From contig DNJM01000030.1 in the NCBI GenBank assembly GCA_003489085.1, positions 1 to 6,440 of the forward strand: a stretch of 6,440 bases of DNA, written 5' to 3'. This DNA comes from Lachnospiraceae bacterium (lineage in GTDB: Bacteria > Bacillota > Clostridia > Lachnospirales > Lachnospiraceae). The translations under genes were made by a program, and so were the position numbers. This document shows, piece by piece, positions 1 to 6,440 of the stretch. The notes below the pieces were generated by a model that was given only the letters and a program-made list of their open reading frames with translations, was not told the origin of the DNA and did not search any database. Numbering within the stretch: the stretch's first letter is position 1; each line of letters starts with the position of its first letter.

Positions 1-628
1 AAGCCTCAATTGCCTTTTTATATTCCTCCGGGGTATGCACGATGTATACACCGACACTGGAACCGCCGGAGCATGGTTTTACAACGACAGGGAGGGAAAG
101 ACCGAGACTTTCCAAAGAAGCGTCTCTGTCCTTTTTAAAGAGCCAGGTGCCGCCAGGTGTCGGAATACCGGACATGCGGAAGATCTGCTTGGTGACGCCC
201 TTATCCATGGCAAGTGCGCTGCCAAGAGAATTCGGGCCGGTATATTTAATACCGAGAATGTCGAAGGTAGCCTGCAGCTTTCCATTCTCACCCACATCTC
301 CGTGCAGCCCCATGAATACAATGTCGGCCATACGGCACAGTTCGATGACATTAGGACCTAAGAAACAGTCTGACTGATCCGGACGGGATGCCTTGATGGC
401 AGCCAGATCCGGCTCCTCATGTGAGATACCGGATGCGATTTCCAGATTGGCGCCCGGCAGGGAAAAGACCTCTTCCAGCTGTCCGGATGGAAAGGGAAGT
501 CCCATATAGGCATCCAGAAGAACAGCCTGATGTCCTCTTTCCAATAATGTTTTACAGATTCCTGCACCGGAGGTCAGTGAGACGTCACGCTCAGTGCTGA
601 GACCTCCTGCTAATACTACGATTTTCAA
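1..628 (-). CDS. ddl: D-alanine--D-alanine ligase, C-terminal part cut by window edge
   Basis: Cytoplasmic ATP-grasp ligase that joins two D-alanines using ATP, supplying the dipeptide for the peptidoglycan stem. The first 209 codons are visible. They show the N-terminal signature LAGGLSTERDVSLTSG (residues 6-21, with Glu13 in the substrate-binding position), GLHGDVGENG (107-116), the YTGPNSLGSALAMDK stretch (129-143), the TPGGTW segment (157-162) and the ATP-binding PVVVKPCSGGSSVGV (180-194, with Lys184). The rest of the ATP-grasp domain lies beyond position 1. The start chosen is TTG at 628-626, because AAGGAG lies 8 bases upstream, inside the end of pncB. An in-frame GTG at 637-635 overlaps that ribosome binding site and is unlikely. 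No ATG gives a full N-terminus. It is the last visible gene of the run starting at malQ, 5 bases after the pncB stop. The N-terminal domain is about 48 residues longer between Glu13 and the LHG motif than I recall for E. coli DdlB. Nothing visible marks it as a D-Ala-D-Lac or D-Ala-D-Ser enzyme, but the specificity region is mostly missing. Confidence 0.93.
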   Translation of the reverse strand, partial: MKIVVLAGGLSTERDVSLTSGAGICKTLLERGHQAVLLDAYMGLPFPSGQLEEVFSLPGANLEIASGISHEEPDLAAIKASRPDQSDCFLGPNVIELCRMADIVFMGLHGDVGENGKLQATFDILGIKYTGPNSLGSALAMDKGVTKQIFRMSGIPTPGGTWLFKKDRDASLESLGLSLPVVVKPCSGGSSVGVYIVHTPEEYKKAIEA

Positions 629-633
629 TATAA

Positions 634-2085
634 TCACTCCTTACTCATCTGGTCTAATAACGATTTCTTTACATCATACAGCTTTTGTGACAGATCCACA
701 TATACCGGATGTGGATTGAAAAGTCGTTTCGTTTCATCCCAGAGTGTTTCTTTTTCTTCTTTACAGTATGCGGCAATCTCCGAAACGGATTTCGGCGGGT
801 AGACGCATTCGCCATTGATAAATACCGGAACCATCAGTTCCCGTATCGTATAGGTTCCGCCCTTCATGCGGGTCTTTTTCCAGGTTTCAATGGGGTCAAA
901 GAGAAGCAGATCGTCTGACGGGTCAAATATTTCATCCGCAAAGCAGACCAGATCAGCCTTGATCTTACCGGTATCCTTTTCATAGATCCGGTAGATGGTT
1001 TTATTTCCCGGATTCGTGATTTTCTCCGTATTTTCAGATAGCTTGATCTTGGGAACGAATTCACCGGCCTCATTCTGGATCGCGGCCAGCTTGTAGACAC
1101 CGCCAAAGGCCGGACAGTCCTTGGAGGTGATCAGATTGGTTCCGACGCCCCAGGAGGTAATAGCAGCTCCCTGCATCTTCAGATCATGGATCAGATATTC
1201 ATCCAGATCATTGGAAGCAGAGATAAAGGCATCCGGGAAACCGGCTTCATCCAGCATTTTCCGTGCCTTTTTGGATAAATAAGCCAGATCTCCGCTGTCC
1301 AGACGGATACCGTAGTTTGTAAGCTCGATACCGTCTTCCTTCATTTCCCGGAAGACCCGGATTGCGTTCGGAACACCGGATTTCAGGGTGTCATAGGTGT
1401 CAACCAGCAGGAAGCAGGCCGTAGGATATAATCTGGCATAGGTTTTGAATGCCGTATATTCGTCGGGAAAGCTCATGATCCAGCTGTGAGCATGGGTACC
1501 CTTAACCGGAACGTCGAATTCCTTTCCGGCCAGTACATTAGAAGTACCGACGCAGCCGCCGATCATGGCAGCCCTTGCGCCGTAGAGTCCTGCATCCGGC
1601 CCCTGTGCGCGTCTGAGACCGAATTCCATAATACCGTCTCCCTCAGCAGCATAGACGATCCGGGAGGTCTTGGTGGCGATCAGAGACTGATGGTTAATGA
1701 TATTCAGCAGAGCCGTCTCTACCAGCTGCGCTTCCATAATCGGAGCGATGACCTTTAAGAGAGGTTCTCGCGGAAAGACTACGGTTCCTTCTGGAATCGC
1801 ATAGATGCTTCCGCTGAAATGATATCCACTCAGATAGTGCAGGAACTCATCGTTGAATAAATGCAGTCCCCGCAGATAATCTACATCATCATAAGAAAAA
1901 TTCAGATTCTTAATGTAGTCGATTGCCTGCTGCAGTCCGGCAGTCACGGAATAGCCTGAGCCGCAGGGATTGGCACGGAAAAAGACATCAAAGACAACGG
2001 TTTCGTTACTGCCGTGTTCAAAATATCCCTGCATCATAGTCAGTTCATATAAATCAGTCAGTAAGGTAAGATTTTTAGAGTCCAT
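634..2085 (-). CDS. pncB: Nicotinate phosphoribosyltransferase
   Basis: Catalyses nicotinate + PRPP + ATP to nicotinate mononucleotide, the entry step of the Preiss-Handler NAD salvage route, in the cytoplasm. The 483 residues match the usual length of the gram-positive PncB form. Visible signatures are LTDLYELTM at 9-17, EFGLRRAQGPDA at 154-165, GTHAHSW at 196-202, RLDSGDLAYL at 261-270, SNDLDE at 291-296 and the phosphate-binding WGVGTNLITS at 312-321. The GTHAHSW motif holds the conserved histidine region that is phosphorylated in this family; His200 is the likely residue. The start is ATG at 2085, with AAGGAAG about 8 bases upstream overlapping the end of the acyltransferase gene. The gap to the upstream stop is 3 bases and to ddl downstream 5 bases, so it is firmly inside an operon. 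No NAD-responsive element is visible. The gene appears intact, with no missing motif. Confidence 0.96.
   Translation of the reverse strand: MDSKNLTLLTDLYELTMMQGYFEHGSNETVVFDVFFRANPCGSGYSVTAGLQQAIDYIKNLNFSYDDVDYLRGLHLFNDEFLHYLSGYHFSGSIYAIPEGTVVFPREPLLKVIAPIMEAQLVETALLNIINHQSLIATKTSRIVYAAEGDGIMEFGLRRAQGPDAGLYGARAAMIGGCVGTSNVLAGKEFDVPVKGTHAHSWIMSFPDEYTAFKTYARLYPTACFLLVDTYDTLKSGVPNAIRVFREMKEDGIELTNYGIRLDSGDLAYLSKKARKMLDEAGFPDAFISASNDLDEYLIHDLKMQGAAITSWGVGTNLITSKDCPAFGGVYKLAAIQNEAGEFVPKIKLSENTEKITNPGNKTIYRIYEKDTGKIKADLVCFADEIFDPSDDLLLFDPIETWKKTRMKGGTYTIRELMVPVFINGECVYPPKSVSEIAAYCKEEKETLWDETKRLFNPHPVYVDLSQKLYDVKKSLLDQMSKE
637..642 (-). promoter_or_regulatory. Ribosome binding site of ddl, inside the end of pncB
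   Basis: AAGGAG on the minus strand sits within the last two sense codons of pncB, directly before its TGA stop (636-634). It is 8 bases before the TTG at 628, which is ideal spacing. This decides the unusual TTG start and suggests that ddl translation is coupled to ribosomes finishing pncB. Confidence 0.8.
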
Positions 2086-2088
2086 AAT

Positions 2089-2835
2089 TTACGCTTCCTT
2101 CTTAAGAATTTCTGCATTTTTGTGAATAGTTTCGTCAATCACCTGCTGGCAGTATCTGCCAAGGTGCTTTCGGGTTTCTTTATCCAGCTTCCCCGGATAA
2201 ATAGGTTCACCGTATTCCAGTACCACATGTGTTTTTGTGATTCTTGGAAAATGGTTTTCAAAGATTTCTGCTGTATTGTTAAGAGACATTGGCACAATGG
2301 CACATCCGGTCTTTTCTGCCATTTTCAGGGCGCCGTCCTTAAAAGGAAGGAGTGTCAGCTCTTCGCCCTTATTTCGCGTCCCTTCCGGGAAGATACAGAT
2401 GGAAATGCCTTTCTTTAAATATTCAATACCCTGCAGAATGGTCTTCAGACCTTCCCGGATATTTTCACGGTCCAGGAAGAGGCAGTATACATATCGCATC
2501 CAGGTGGACAAAAGAGGAATCTTTTCCATCTCTTTTTTCGCTACGTAGCCGGTGAGGCGCTTACAGCGGGAATAGGTGATCAGGATGTCGAAGAAGCTGC
2601 GGTGGTTGCCGATAAAGAGTACCGGCTCGTCCGGCACACGTTCTTCTCCGATTACAGTGATTTCCACACCGGTAATAGCCAGAATCCGCTTGAAGCCCCA
2701 CTGGACGATCCGCAGACTGGAATAGTCTCTCTTCTCAGGGCTGAATTTTCCGATGATCCATTCAATGCCGAACACCGGAATCGACAGGATCAGAAACAGA
2801 ATTAAAAATGTTGCCACGCATATAAAACGAATCAT
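2089..2835 (-). CDS. plsC: 1-acyl-sn-glycerol-3-phosphate acyltransferase (PlsC/LPLAT family)
   Basis: Membrane-bound acyltransferase that puts the second acyl chain on lysophosphatidic acid to form phosphatidic acid, the precursor of membrane phospholipids. The 248 residues are typical for the family. A hydrophobic segment at about 4-23 probably anchors it in the membrane. The catalytic NH-x4-D block is IGNHRSFFD (His78, Asp83). Motif II is FLDR at 120-123, motif III is FPEGTR at 149-154, and motif IV is IVPMSL at 180-185. All key residues are present. The start is ATG at 2835, with AAAGGA about 8 bases upstream. The gene lies 21 bases after malQ and 3 bases before pncB in the same direction. 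The exact acyl acceptor cannot be told from sequence: the LPLAT family also includes enzymes acting on other lysolipids, and Clostridia often have more than one paralogue. The gene symbol is therefore assigned by family. Confidence 0.88.
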   Translation of the reverse strand: MIRFICVATFLILFLILSIPVFGIEWIIGKFSPEKRDYSSLRIVQWGFKRILAITGVEITVIGEERVPDEPVLFIGNHRSFFDILITYSRCKRLTGYVAKKEMEKIPLLSTWMRYVYCLFLDRENIREGLKTILQGIEYLKKGISICIFPEGTRNKGEELTLLPFKDGALKMAEKTGCAIVPMSLNNTAEIFENHFPRITKTHVVLEYGEPIYPGKLDKETRKHLGRYCQQVIDETIHKNAEILKKEA

Positions 2836-2856
2836 AGTATTGTCCTTTCCGGTAAA

Positions 2857-4377
2857 TTATCTTCCATATAAATGTGTCAGGGAACGCAGATAGGCAGCGA
2901 GTCCATCATTTAAGCTTTCCTTTTCATAGCGCCAGCTCCAGTTGCCTCCGGCTGCGCCCGGAACATTCATGCGGGCCTCTTCTCCCAGTCCAAGCACATC
3001 CTGCATCGGGAAGATGGCGAAGGCGGCAATAGAACCAAGGCAGGTACGGATAAAATCAAGGTGAACGGCGCCGCCGTCGGTATTCATATAGCGGCGGACT
3101 CTGTCGCGCTGCTTTTCGGTTGCATTCTGATACCAGCCCATAGAGGTATTATTGTCATGGGTGCCGGTATAGCATACGCAGTTGGTAGTCGTAAACTGAT
3201 GCGGCAGGTATGTGCTCTCTTCTTCGGATTCAAATGCGAACTGAAGGATCTTCATTCCCGGGAAGGAAAACTGATCCCGCAGCTTTTCTACCTCCGGAGT
3301 GATCACTCCCAGATCTTCGGCGATGATAGGCAGGTCTGTACCGAGTACTTTTTCAATGGCATGAAAGAGATCCTCACGCGGACCGCGCTGCCATTTTCCA
3401 TTCAGTGCAGTTTCTTCCCCGGCCGGGACAGCCCAGTAAGCTTCAAAGCCCCGGAAATGATCGATCCGGATATAATCTGTCACATCAAGCTGATTCCGGA
3501 TCCGGTTGATCCACCAGGTGTAGCCCTCCTTCTTATGTGCCTTCCAGTCATAGAGCGGGTTGCCCCACAGCTGCCCGGTGGCGGAGAAATAATCCGGCGG
3601 GACACCTGCCACAACGGTAGGATAGCCCTCCCTGTCGAGCAGAAAGAGCTCCGGGTGAGACCACACATCAGCGCTGTCCAGAGACACAAAGAGCGGAATG
3701 TCGCCGATGATTTTTACTTCGTTTGCATTGGCATATTCCTTCAGCACGTACCATTCCTTATAAAATATAAACTGTATGAACTGATAATAGCCGATTTCCT
3801 TTTTCAGAGACAGACGAAGCTGTTCCTTTTCTACGGCGGTTGGACGGCGGTAAGGAGCCTCCCAGTTGATCCAGCAGGTATTGCCATTTACCTTGTGGCA
3901 CGCCATGTACAGTGCATAATCGTCAAGCCAGAAGGCGTTGCGCTCAAAGAAGGAGTCATATTCTTCCAGAAGCATTTTGTCAGACGTATGCAGGTAGTTT
4001 TCGTAGGCTTTGTGAAGCAGTTCTTCTTTCCATGGGATCAGCGTACCGTAATCCACCTGTTTGGGATCCCAATCCGGATGGGAAAGGTCAGCTTCTGTAA
4101 GAAGCTTCAGCTTTACAAGATGATCCGGACTGATCAGAAGCGGTTGTCCGGCGAAAGCGGAGAAGGTCTGATAAGGAGAATCCCCGAAGCCGGTAGGAGC
4201 AAGCGGAAGGATCTGCCAGAGATGCTGTCCGGACTGTTTCAGAAAGTCTACGAAGCGGTAGGCTTCTTCCCCAAGGTCACCGATTCCGTACGGAGAAGGC
4301 AGGGAAGTAGGATGAAGCAGAATACCGGACAGCCGTAATTTGGGTTCATATGTCTTTTCTGCAGTATCAAAATTCAT
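2857..4377 (-). CDS. malQ: 4-alpha-glucanotransferase (amylomaltase, GH77)
   Basis: Transfers alpha-1,4-glucan segments between maltodextrins, releasing glucose; used in maltodextrin or glycogen breakdown in the cytoplasm. With the start chosen here the protein is 506 residues, the usual size of the short bacterial GH77 type without an extra N-terminal domain. Key blocks are SGILLHPTSLPSPYGIGDLG (17-36), WQILPLAPTGFGDSPYQ (54-70), IGDIPLFV (224-231), IRIDHFRGFE (303-312, nucleophile Asp306), IIAEDLG (351-357, acid/base Glu354) and YTGTHDNNT (403-411, Asp408, transition-state stabiliser). The ATG at 4377 is preferred over an upstream in-frame ATG at 4521. AAAGGA lies 7 bases before 4377, homology begins just after it, and the longer form would read through the malQ promoter and the start of the divergent gene. 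It is the first gene of the minus-strand run. A cre-like sequence near the start of transcription hints at catabolite control. No other maltose genes are in the window. Confidence 0.95.
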   Translation of the reverse strand: MNFDTAEKTYEPKLRLSGILLHPTSLPSPYGIGDLGEEAYRFVDFLKQSGQHLWQILPLAPTGFGDSPYQTFSAFAGQPLLISPDHLVKLKLLTEADLSHPDWDPKQVDYGTLIPWKEELLHKAYENYLHTSDKMLLEEYDSFFERNAFWLDDYALYMACHKVNGNTCWINWEAPYRRPTAVEKEQLRLSLKKEIGYYQFIQFIFYKEWYVLKEYANANEVKIIGDIPLFVSLDSADVWSHPELFLLDREGYPTVVAGVPPDYFSATGQLWGNPLYDWKAHKKEGYTWWINRIRNQLDVTDYIRIDHFRGFEAYWAVPAGEETALNGKWQRGPREDLFHAIEKVLGTDLPIIAEDLGVITPEVEKLRDQFSFPGMKILQFAFESEEESTYLPHQFTTTNCVCYTGTHDNNTSMGWYQNATEKQRDRVRRYMNTDGGAVHLDFIRTCLGSIAAFAIFPMQDVLGLGEEARMNVPGAAGGNWSWRYEKESLNDGLAAYLRSLTHLYGR

Positions 4378-4384
4378 GATAGAT

Positions 4385-4390
4385 TCCTTT
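4385..4390 (-). promoter_or_regulatory. Ribosome binding site of malQ
   Basis: AAAGGA on the minus strand, 7 bases before the ATG at 4377. It fixes this start over the longer open frame, which continues 48 codons upstream to 4521. Confidence 0.8.
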
Positions 4391-4396
4391 CTGATT

Positions 4397-4410
4397 TTAC
4401 AACGATTTGA
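4397..4410 (-). promoter_or_regulatory. Possible catabolite-responsive (cre-like) operator of malQ
   Basis: Read on the minus strand, TCAAATCGTTGTAA matches the CcpA-site pattern TGWAANCGNTNWCA at 12 of 14 positions, counting the four fully degenerate N positions. The central CG is kept. The two mismatches fall on the paired, usually well-conserved G and C near the ends, which weakens the case. The site overlaps the predicted malQ transcription start (about 4407), where CcpA binding would block transcription. A glucan-metabolism gene is a plausible target. This is an inference from the pattern only. Confidence 0.3.
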
Positions 4411-4413
4411 TTT

Positions 4414-4442
4414 ATTATACTCGATTTTGGAATTTTTCTCAA
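4414..4442 (-). promoter_or_regulatory. Sigma-A-type promoter of the malQ-plsC-pncB-ddl run
   Basis: On the minus strand, TTGAGA (4442-4437) is followed after exactly 17 bases by TATAAT (4419-4414). The -35 matches at five of six bases, the -10 is perfect and the spacing is optimal, so this should be a strong housekeeping promoter. Transcription should begin near 4407, leaving a leader of about 30 bases before the malQ ATG, too short for a riboswitch. It is the only clear promoter for the minus-strand genes, since their internal gaps are 21 bases or less. Confidence 0.85.
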
Positions 4443-4486
4443 CCTTCCTGTGTATGATGATAAAAAAGATGGCAGCAGAGGAACGC

Positions 4487-4894
4487 ATGAAGAAAAAGAT
4501 CAAGGTAATTTGTACGGCCATGCTCCTGTTATGTCTGACCGCCTGTTCATTTGAGCAGATTCATACGGACAAACTACAAGAGCTGGAATTTACGGTACTG
4601 AAGGAGGAAGAGATTCCCGAGGAGCTTCAGTCTGTGATCGAGGAGAAGAAAAAGGAACCGATGAAGGTGACTTACGCGGATCAGGGATATCTCTATGCAG
4701 CAGTCGGGTATGGAAAGCAGGAAACCAGTGGTTACAGTATTACGGTGGATGAGTGTTACGAGACGGACAATGCCATCTGTATCCATACCAGTCTTCTGGG
4801 ACCGAAAAAGGATGAAAAGGTATCAGAGAAGGCATCCTATCCATATCTGGTGATAAAAACCGAAGCCATAGACAAAGTAGTAGAATTTGATTAG
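4487..4894 (+). CDS. Small lipoprotein with PrcB-like C-terminal domain
   Basis: Predicted 135-residue lipoprotein exposed on the outer face of the cytoplasmic membrane. The N-terminus is MKKKIKV, then a hydrophobic stretch, then the lipobox LTAC with the lipidated Cys at 20. A Glu- and Lys-rich linker follows at about 33-60, then a compact domain at about 60-135. Its GYSITV (82-87) and SYPYLVIK (117-124) elements resemble the PrcB C-terminal family, named after a Treponema protease-complex subunit; that match is from memory of the pattern. The start is ATG at 4487, with AGAGG five bases upstream and a textbook signal-peptide n-region. The open frame runs further upstream to 4340, but those earlier starts lack a ribosome binding site and lie over the malQ promoter and gene. 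The sipL ATG follows after 11 bases, so co-transcription is likely and a role in the spore envelope or mother-cell membrane is possible. No catalytic residues are evident and the function is unknown. Confidence 0.8.
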   Translation: MKKKIKVICTAMLLLCLTACSFEQIHTDKLQELEFTVLKEEEIPEELQSVIEEKKKEPMKVTYADQGYLYAAVGYGKQETSGYSITVDECYETDNAICIHTSLLGPKKDEKVSEKASYPYLVIKTEAIDKVVEFD

Positions 4895-4905
4895 GGGGAA
4901 ACAGC

Positions 4906-6440
4906 ATGGAATTAGTAACAAAGAAAATGCATACGGCGTATACGGGAAAGCTGGTGAATGATCAGTTCTTTATTGATGAAGATTACAATGTACCGGACGC
5001 AAAAGGAGATATCGCAAGAATTATCTACAGCGAAGGAAATCTTCGGGTGGATGACGTGAAGCATATGGAAAATTATCTGAAGGTGAACGGAAAGCTGGTC
5101 TTCCGCATTCTCTATGTGACGGATGAAGGGGAAAAGAGGCTGGCATCACTGGAGGGGAAAATTCCTTTTGATGAAATGATCTACATAGAAGATCATCCGG
5201 ACGGACGTTTTCAGATCCTATCGGCAAAAGTGGATTTTACCGCTTCTCTGGTACATTCCCGTAAGGTCAGTATCAAGGCAGTGGCAGAGCTGACGGCTGC
5301 ACCGGAGGGATTAAAGGATGAGGAAGTAGCAGTAGATCTGGAAGAAAATATGCCGGTATATAAAAAAAGCCGTCCGGTGAACCTGCTTCAGCTTATGGCA
5401 AGCAAGAAGGATACCTACCGGATTAAGGAAGAGCTGACGATTCCGGCCTCGAAGGAAAATGTCGGCACGATGATCTGGAGCGATGTCATCTCACGGAAGA
5501 TGGACAGTCGGCTTGTGGAAAATGCTTTGGTAATCAAAGGAGAGCTGCTGGTCTTTCTGTTCTACGAATCACCGGATGGAAAAACAGATTGGCTGGAACA
5601 GAGTATTCCTTATGAAGGCCAGATAGAGTGCTCCGGTGTGGATGACCAGATGTACCATCATGTCAGCAGCACATTAGGTGATATCATTCTGGATCTCAGA
5701 CCGGATGAGGACGGAGAACTTCGAATCATCGGCATAGAAGGTACGATGGAGCTGAAGCTGGTGGCCTATCGTGAGGAAACGCTGGAGGTACTGGAGGATG
5801 TCTATGCATTAGGCAAGGAATGTGATCTGAAACGGGAGAAACGGCAGTACGATGGGCTGGTGATGCAGAATCATTCGCAGTGCCGTGTAACGGAGCAGCT
5901 GAATCTTCCGGAGCTCGGCGGGGATCTGCTTCAGATCTGTCACAGTGCGGGCGTACTGGAGCCGGAGTCCTACCAGATCATACCGGAGGGAATTCGGGTG
6001 GAAGGTATACTGCATGTCAGCTTTCTATATGTAAAGGCCAGTGATGAAGTACCATATGATACCTGGCAGGGAATGGTGCCATTCTCTTATGTGATCGAAA
6101 GTAATGAAACCGTACCGGATATGAAGTATGATATTGCGCCACATATTGAACAGCTTTCTGTGAACATGGTTGGAAACGGACAGGTAGAGGTCAAGGCAGT
6201 GCTGGCCTTTGACAGTCTGTTTCGGAAGCCGGTTGTGATCCATACCATTTCCGATGCAGTGTTCCGTGATATCGATAAAAAAGAGATGGAGAAGCGTCCG
6301 GGACTTATTGGATATACGGTAAAGCCGGGGGATGATCTGTGGAAGCTGGCAAAAAGATACTGTACGACAATGGAAGGAATCCAGGAGGTGAATCACCTGA
6401 ACGGAGAAGAATTAAAAGAAGGCGAGAAAATATTGATTTT
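4906..6440 (+). CDS. sipL: SipL-like spore coat morphogenesis protein (SPOCS repeats plus LysM), 3' end cut
   Basis: Likely the clostridial SpoIVA-interacting protein. In Clostridioides difficile, SipL works in the mother cell, binds the coat ATPase SpoIVA and anchors the coat around the forespore, the job SpoVID does in Bacillus. The 511 visible codons have no stop or frame break. Three SPOCS (DUF3794)-like units can be seen, each starting with a short 'P-x-x-K/G-x-D/N-I' style strand: VPDAKGDIARI (29-39), IPASKENVGTMI (179-190) and LPELGGDLLQI (334-344). Each is followed by beta-rich sequence ending in an F-L-Y or I-L-Y strand. The C-terminus is a LysM domain from about 468: IGYTVKPGDDLWKLAKRY, then IQEVNHLNGEELKEGEKILI. 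The window ends at the last LysM strand, so probably only a short tail is missing. The start is ATG at 4906, with GGGGGAA about 6 bases upstream. There is no signal peptide, as expected for a mother-cell cytoplasmic coat protein. It follows the lipoprotein gene by 11 bases. Confidence 0.88.
   Translation, partial: MELVTKKMHTAYTGKLVNDQFFIDEDYNVPDAKGDIARIIYSEGNLRVDDVKHMENYLKVNGKLVFRILYVTDEGEKRLASLEGKIPFDEMIYIEDHPDGRFQILSAKVDFTASLVHSRKVSIKAVAELTAAPEGLKDEEVAVDLEENMPVYKKSRPVNLLQLMASKKDTYRIKEELTIPASKENVGTMIWSDVISRKMDSRLVENALVIKGELLVFLFYESPDGKTDWLEQSIPYEGQIECSGVDDQMYHHVSSTLGDIILDLRPDEDGELRIIGIEGTMELKLVAYREETLEVLEDVYALGKECDLKREKRQYDGLVMQNHSQCRVTEQLNLPELGGDLLQICHSAGVLEPESYQIIPEGIRVEGILHVSFLYVKASDEVPYDTWQGMVPFSYVIESNETVPDMKYDIAPHIEQLSVNMVGNGQVEVKAVLAFDSLFRKPVVIHTISDAVFRDIDKKEMEKRPGLIGYTVKPGDDLWKLAKRYCTTMEGIQEVNHLNGEELKEGEKILI

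Noticed and set aside
35..377. Overlapping plus-strand open frames at the left end
   Set aside because: They are antisense to ddl, whose motifs are clear on the minus strand.
3061..4338. 425-codon open frame on the plus strand opposite malQ
   Set aside because: It lies entirely antisense to malQ, whose catalytic motifs are all intact. The translation shows no recognisable domain and there is no ribosome binding site, so it is a codon-bias shadow.
4396..4421. Plus-strand promoter TTTACA ... TATACT
   Set aside because: The spacer is only 14 bases, too short for a sigma-A promoter, so it is not annotated as a promoter.
4340..4486. N-terminal extension of the lipoprotein open frame
   Set aside because: It would put about 49 residues before a canonical signal peptide and overlap the malQ 5' end; the early ATGs lack a ribosome binding site.
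4378..4521. 48-codon N-terminal extension of malQ from an upstream ATG
   Set aside because: It would cross the malQ promoter and overlap the divergent lipoprotein start. A good ribosome binding site and the start of homology both point to 4377.
6025..6396. 123-codon minus-strand open frame at the right end
   Set aside because: It is antisense to the SipL C-terminal region and LysM coding sequence, with no recognisable family.
1..6440. High frequency of CCGG/TCCGGA words across the window (roughly 70 CCGG counted by eye)
   Set aside because: They are scattered within coding sequence at no regular spacing, mostly where CCG, TCC, CGG and GGA codons meet. Codon preference explains them better than a repeat or signal family.

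Overview
The window looks like an ordinary chromosomal stretch from a spore-forming member of the Clostridia, most likely the Lachnospiraceae. The strongest pointer is the rightmost gene. It encodes SPOCS (DUF3794) repeats followed by a LysM domain, the architecture of SipL, the clostridial partner of the spore-coat ATPase SpoIVA. Good AGGAGG-type ribosome binding sites, a near-consensus sigma-A promoter, moderate G+C and the gram-positive form of nicotinate phosphoribosyltransferase agree with this.

Left two thirds, minus strand (positions 4377 down to 1): a tight four-gene run transcribed right to left. It encodes malQ (4-alpha-glucanotransferase), a PlsC-type lysophosphatidate acyltransferase, pncB (nicotinate phosphoribosyltransferase) and ddl (D-alanine--D-alanine ligase, cut by the left edge). 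Gaps are 21, 3 and 5 bases, so one transcript from the strong promoter in front of malQ probably carries all four. The products serve unrelated ends: glucan handling, membrane phospholipid, NAD salvage and peptidoglycan precursor synthesis.

Middle (4378-4486): a 109-base divergent intergenic region. It holds the malQ promoter (TTGAGA, 17 bases, TATAAT, on the minus strand) and a weak catabolite-repression (cre)-like pseudo-palindrome at the predicted malQ transcription start. No convincing plus-strand promoter was found.

Right third, plus strand (4487 to the right edge): a small lipoprotein with a PrcB-like C-terminal domain, then after 11 bases sipL, which is cut by the right edge inside or just after its LysM domain. 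The spacing suggests co-transcription, which would tie the lipoprotein to sporulation.

There is no sign of mobile elements, CRISPR, RNA genes, prophage or defence systems. Almost every base is coding, and no gene-free stretch exceeds 109 bases. The best lead is the unstudied lipoprotein next to sipL; nothing here amounts to a clearly new system.
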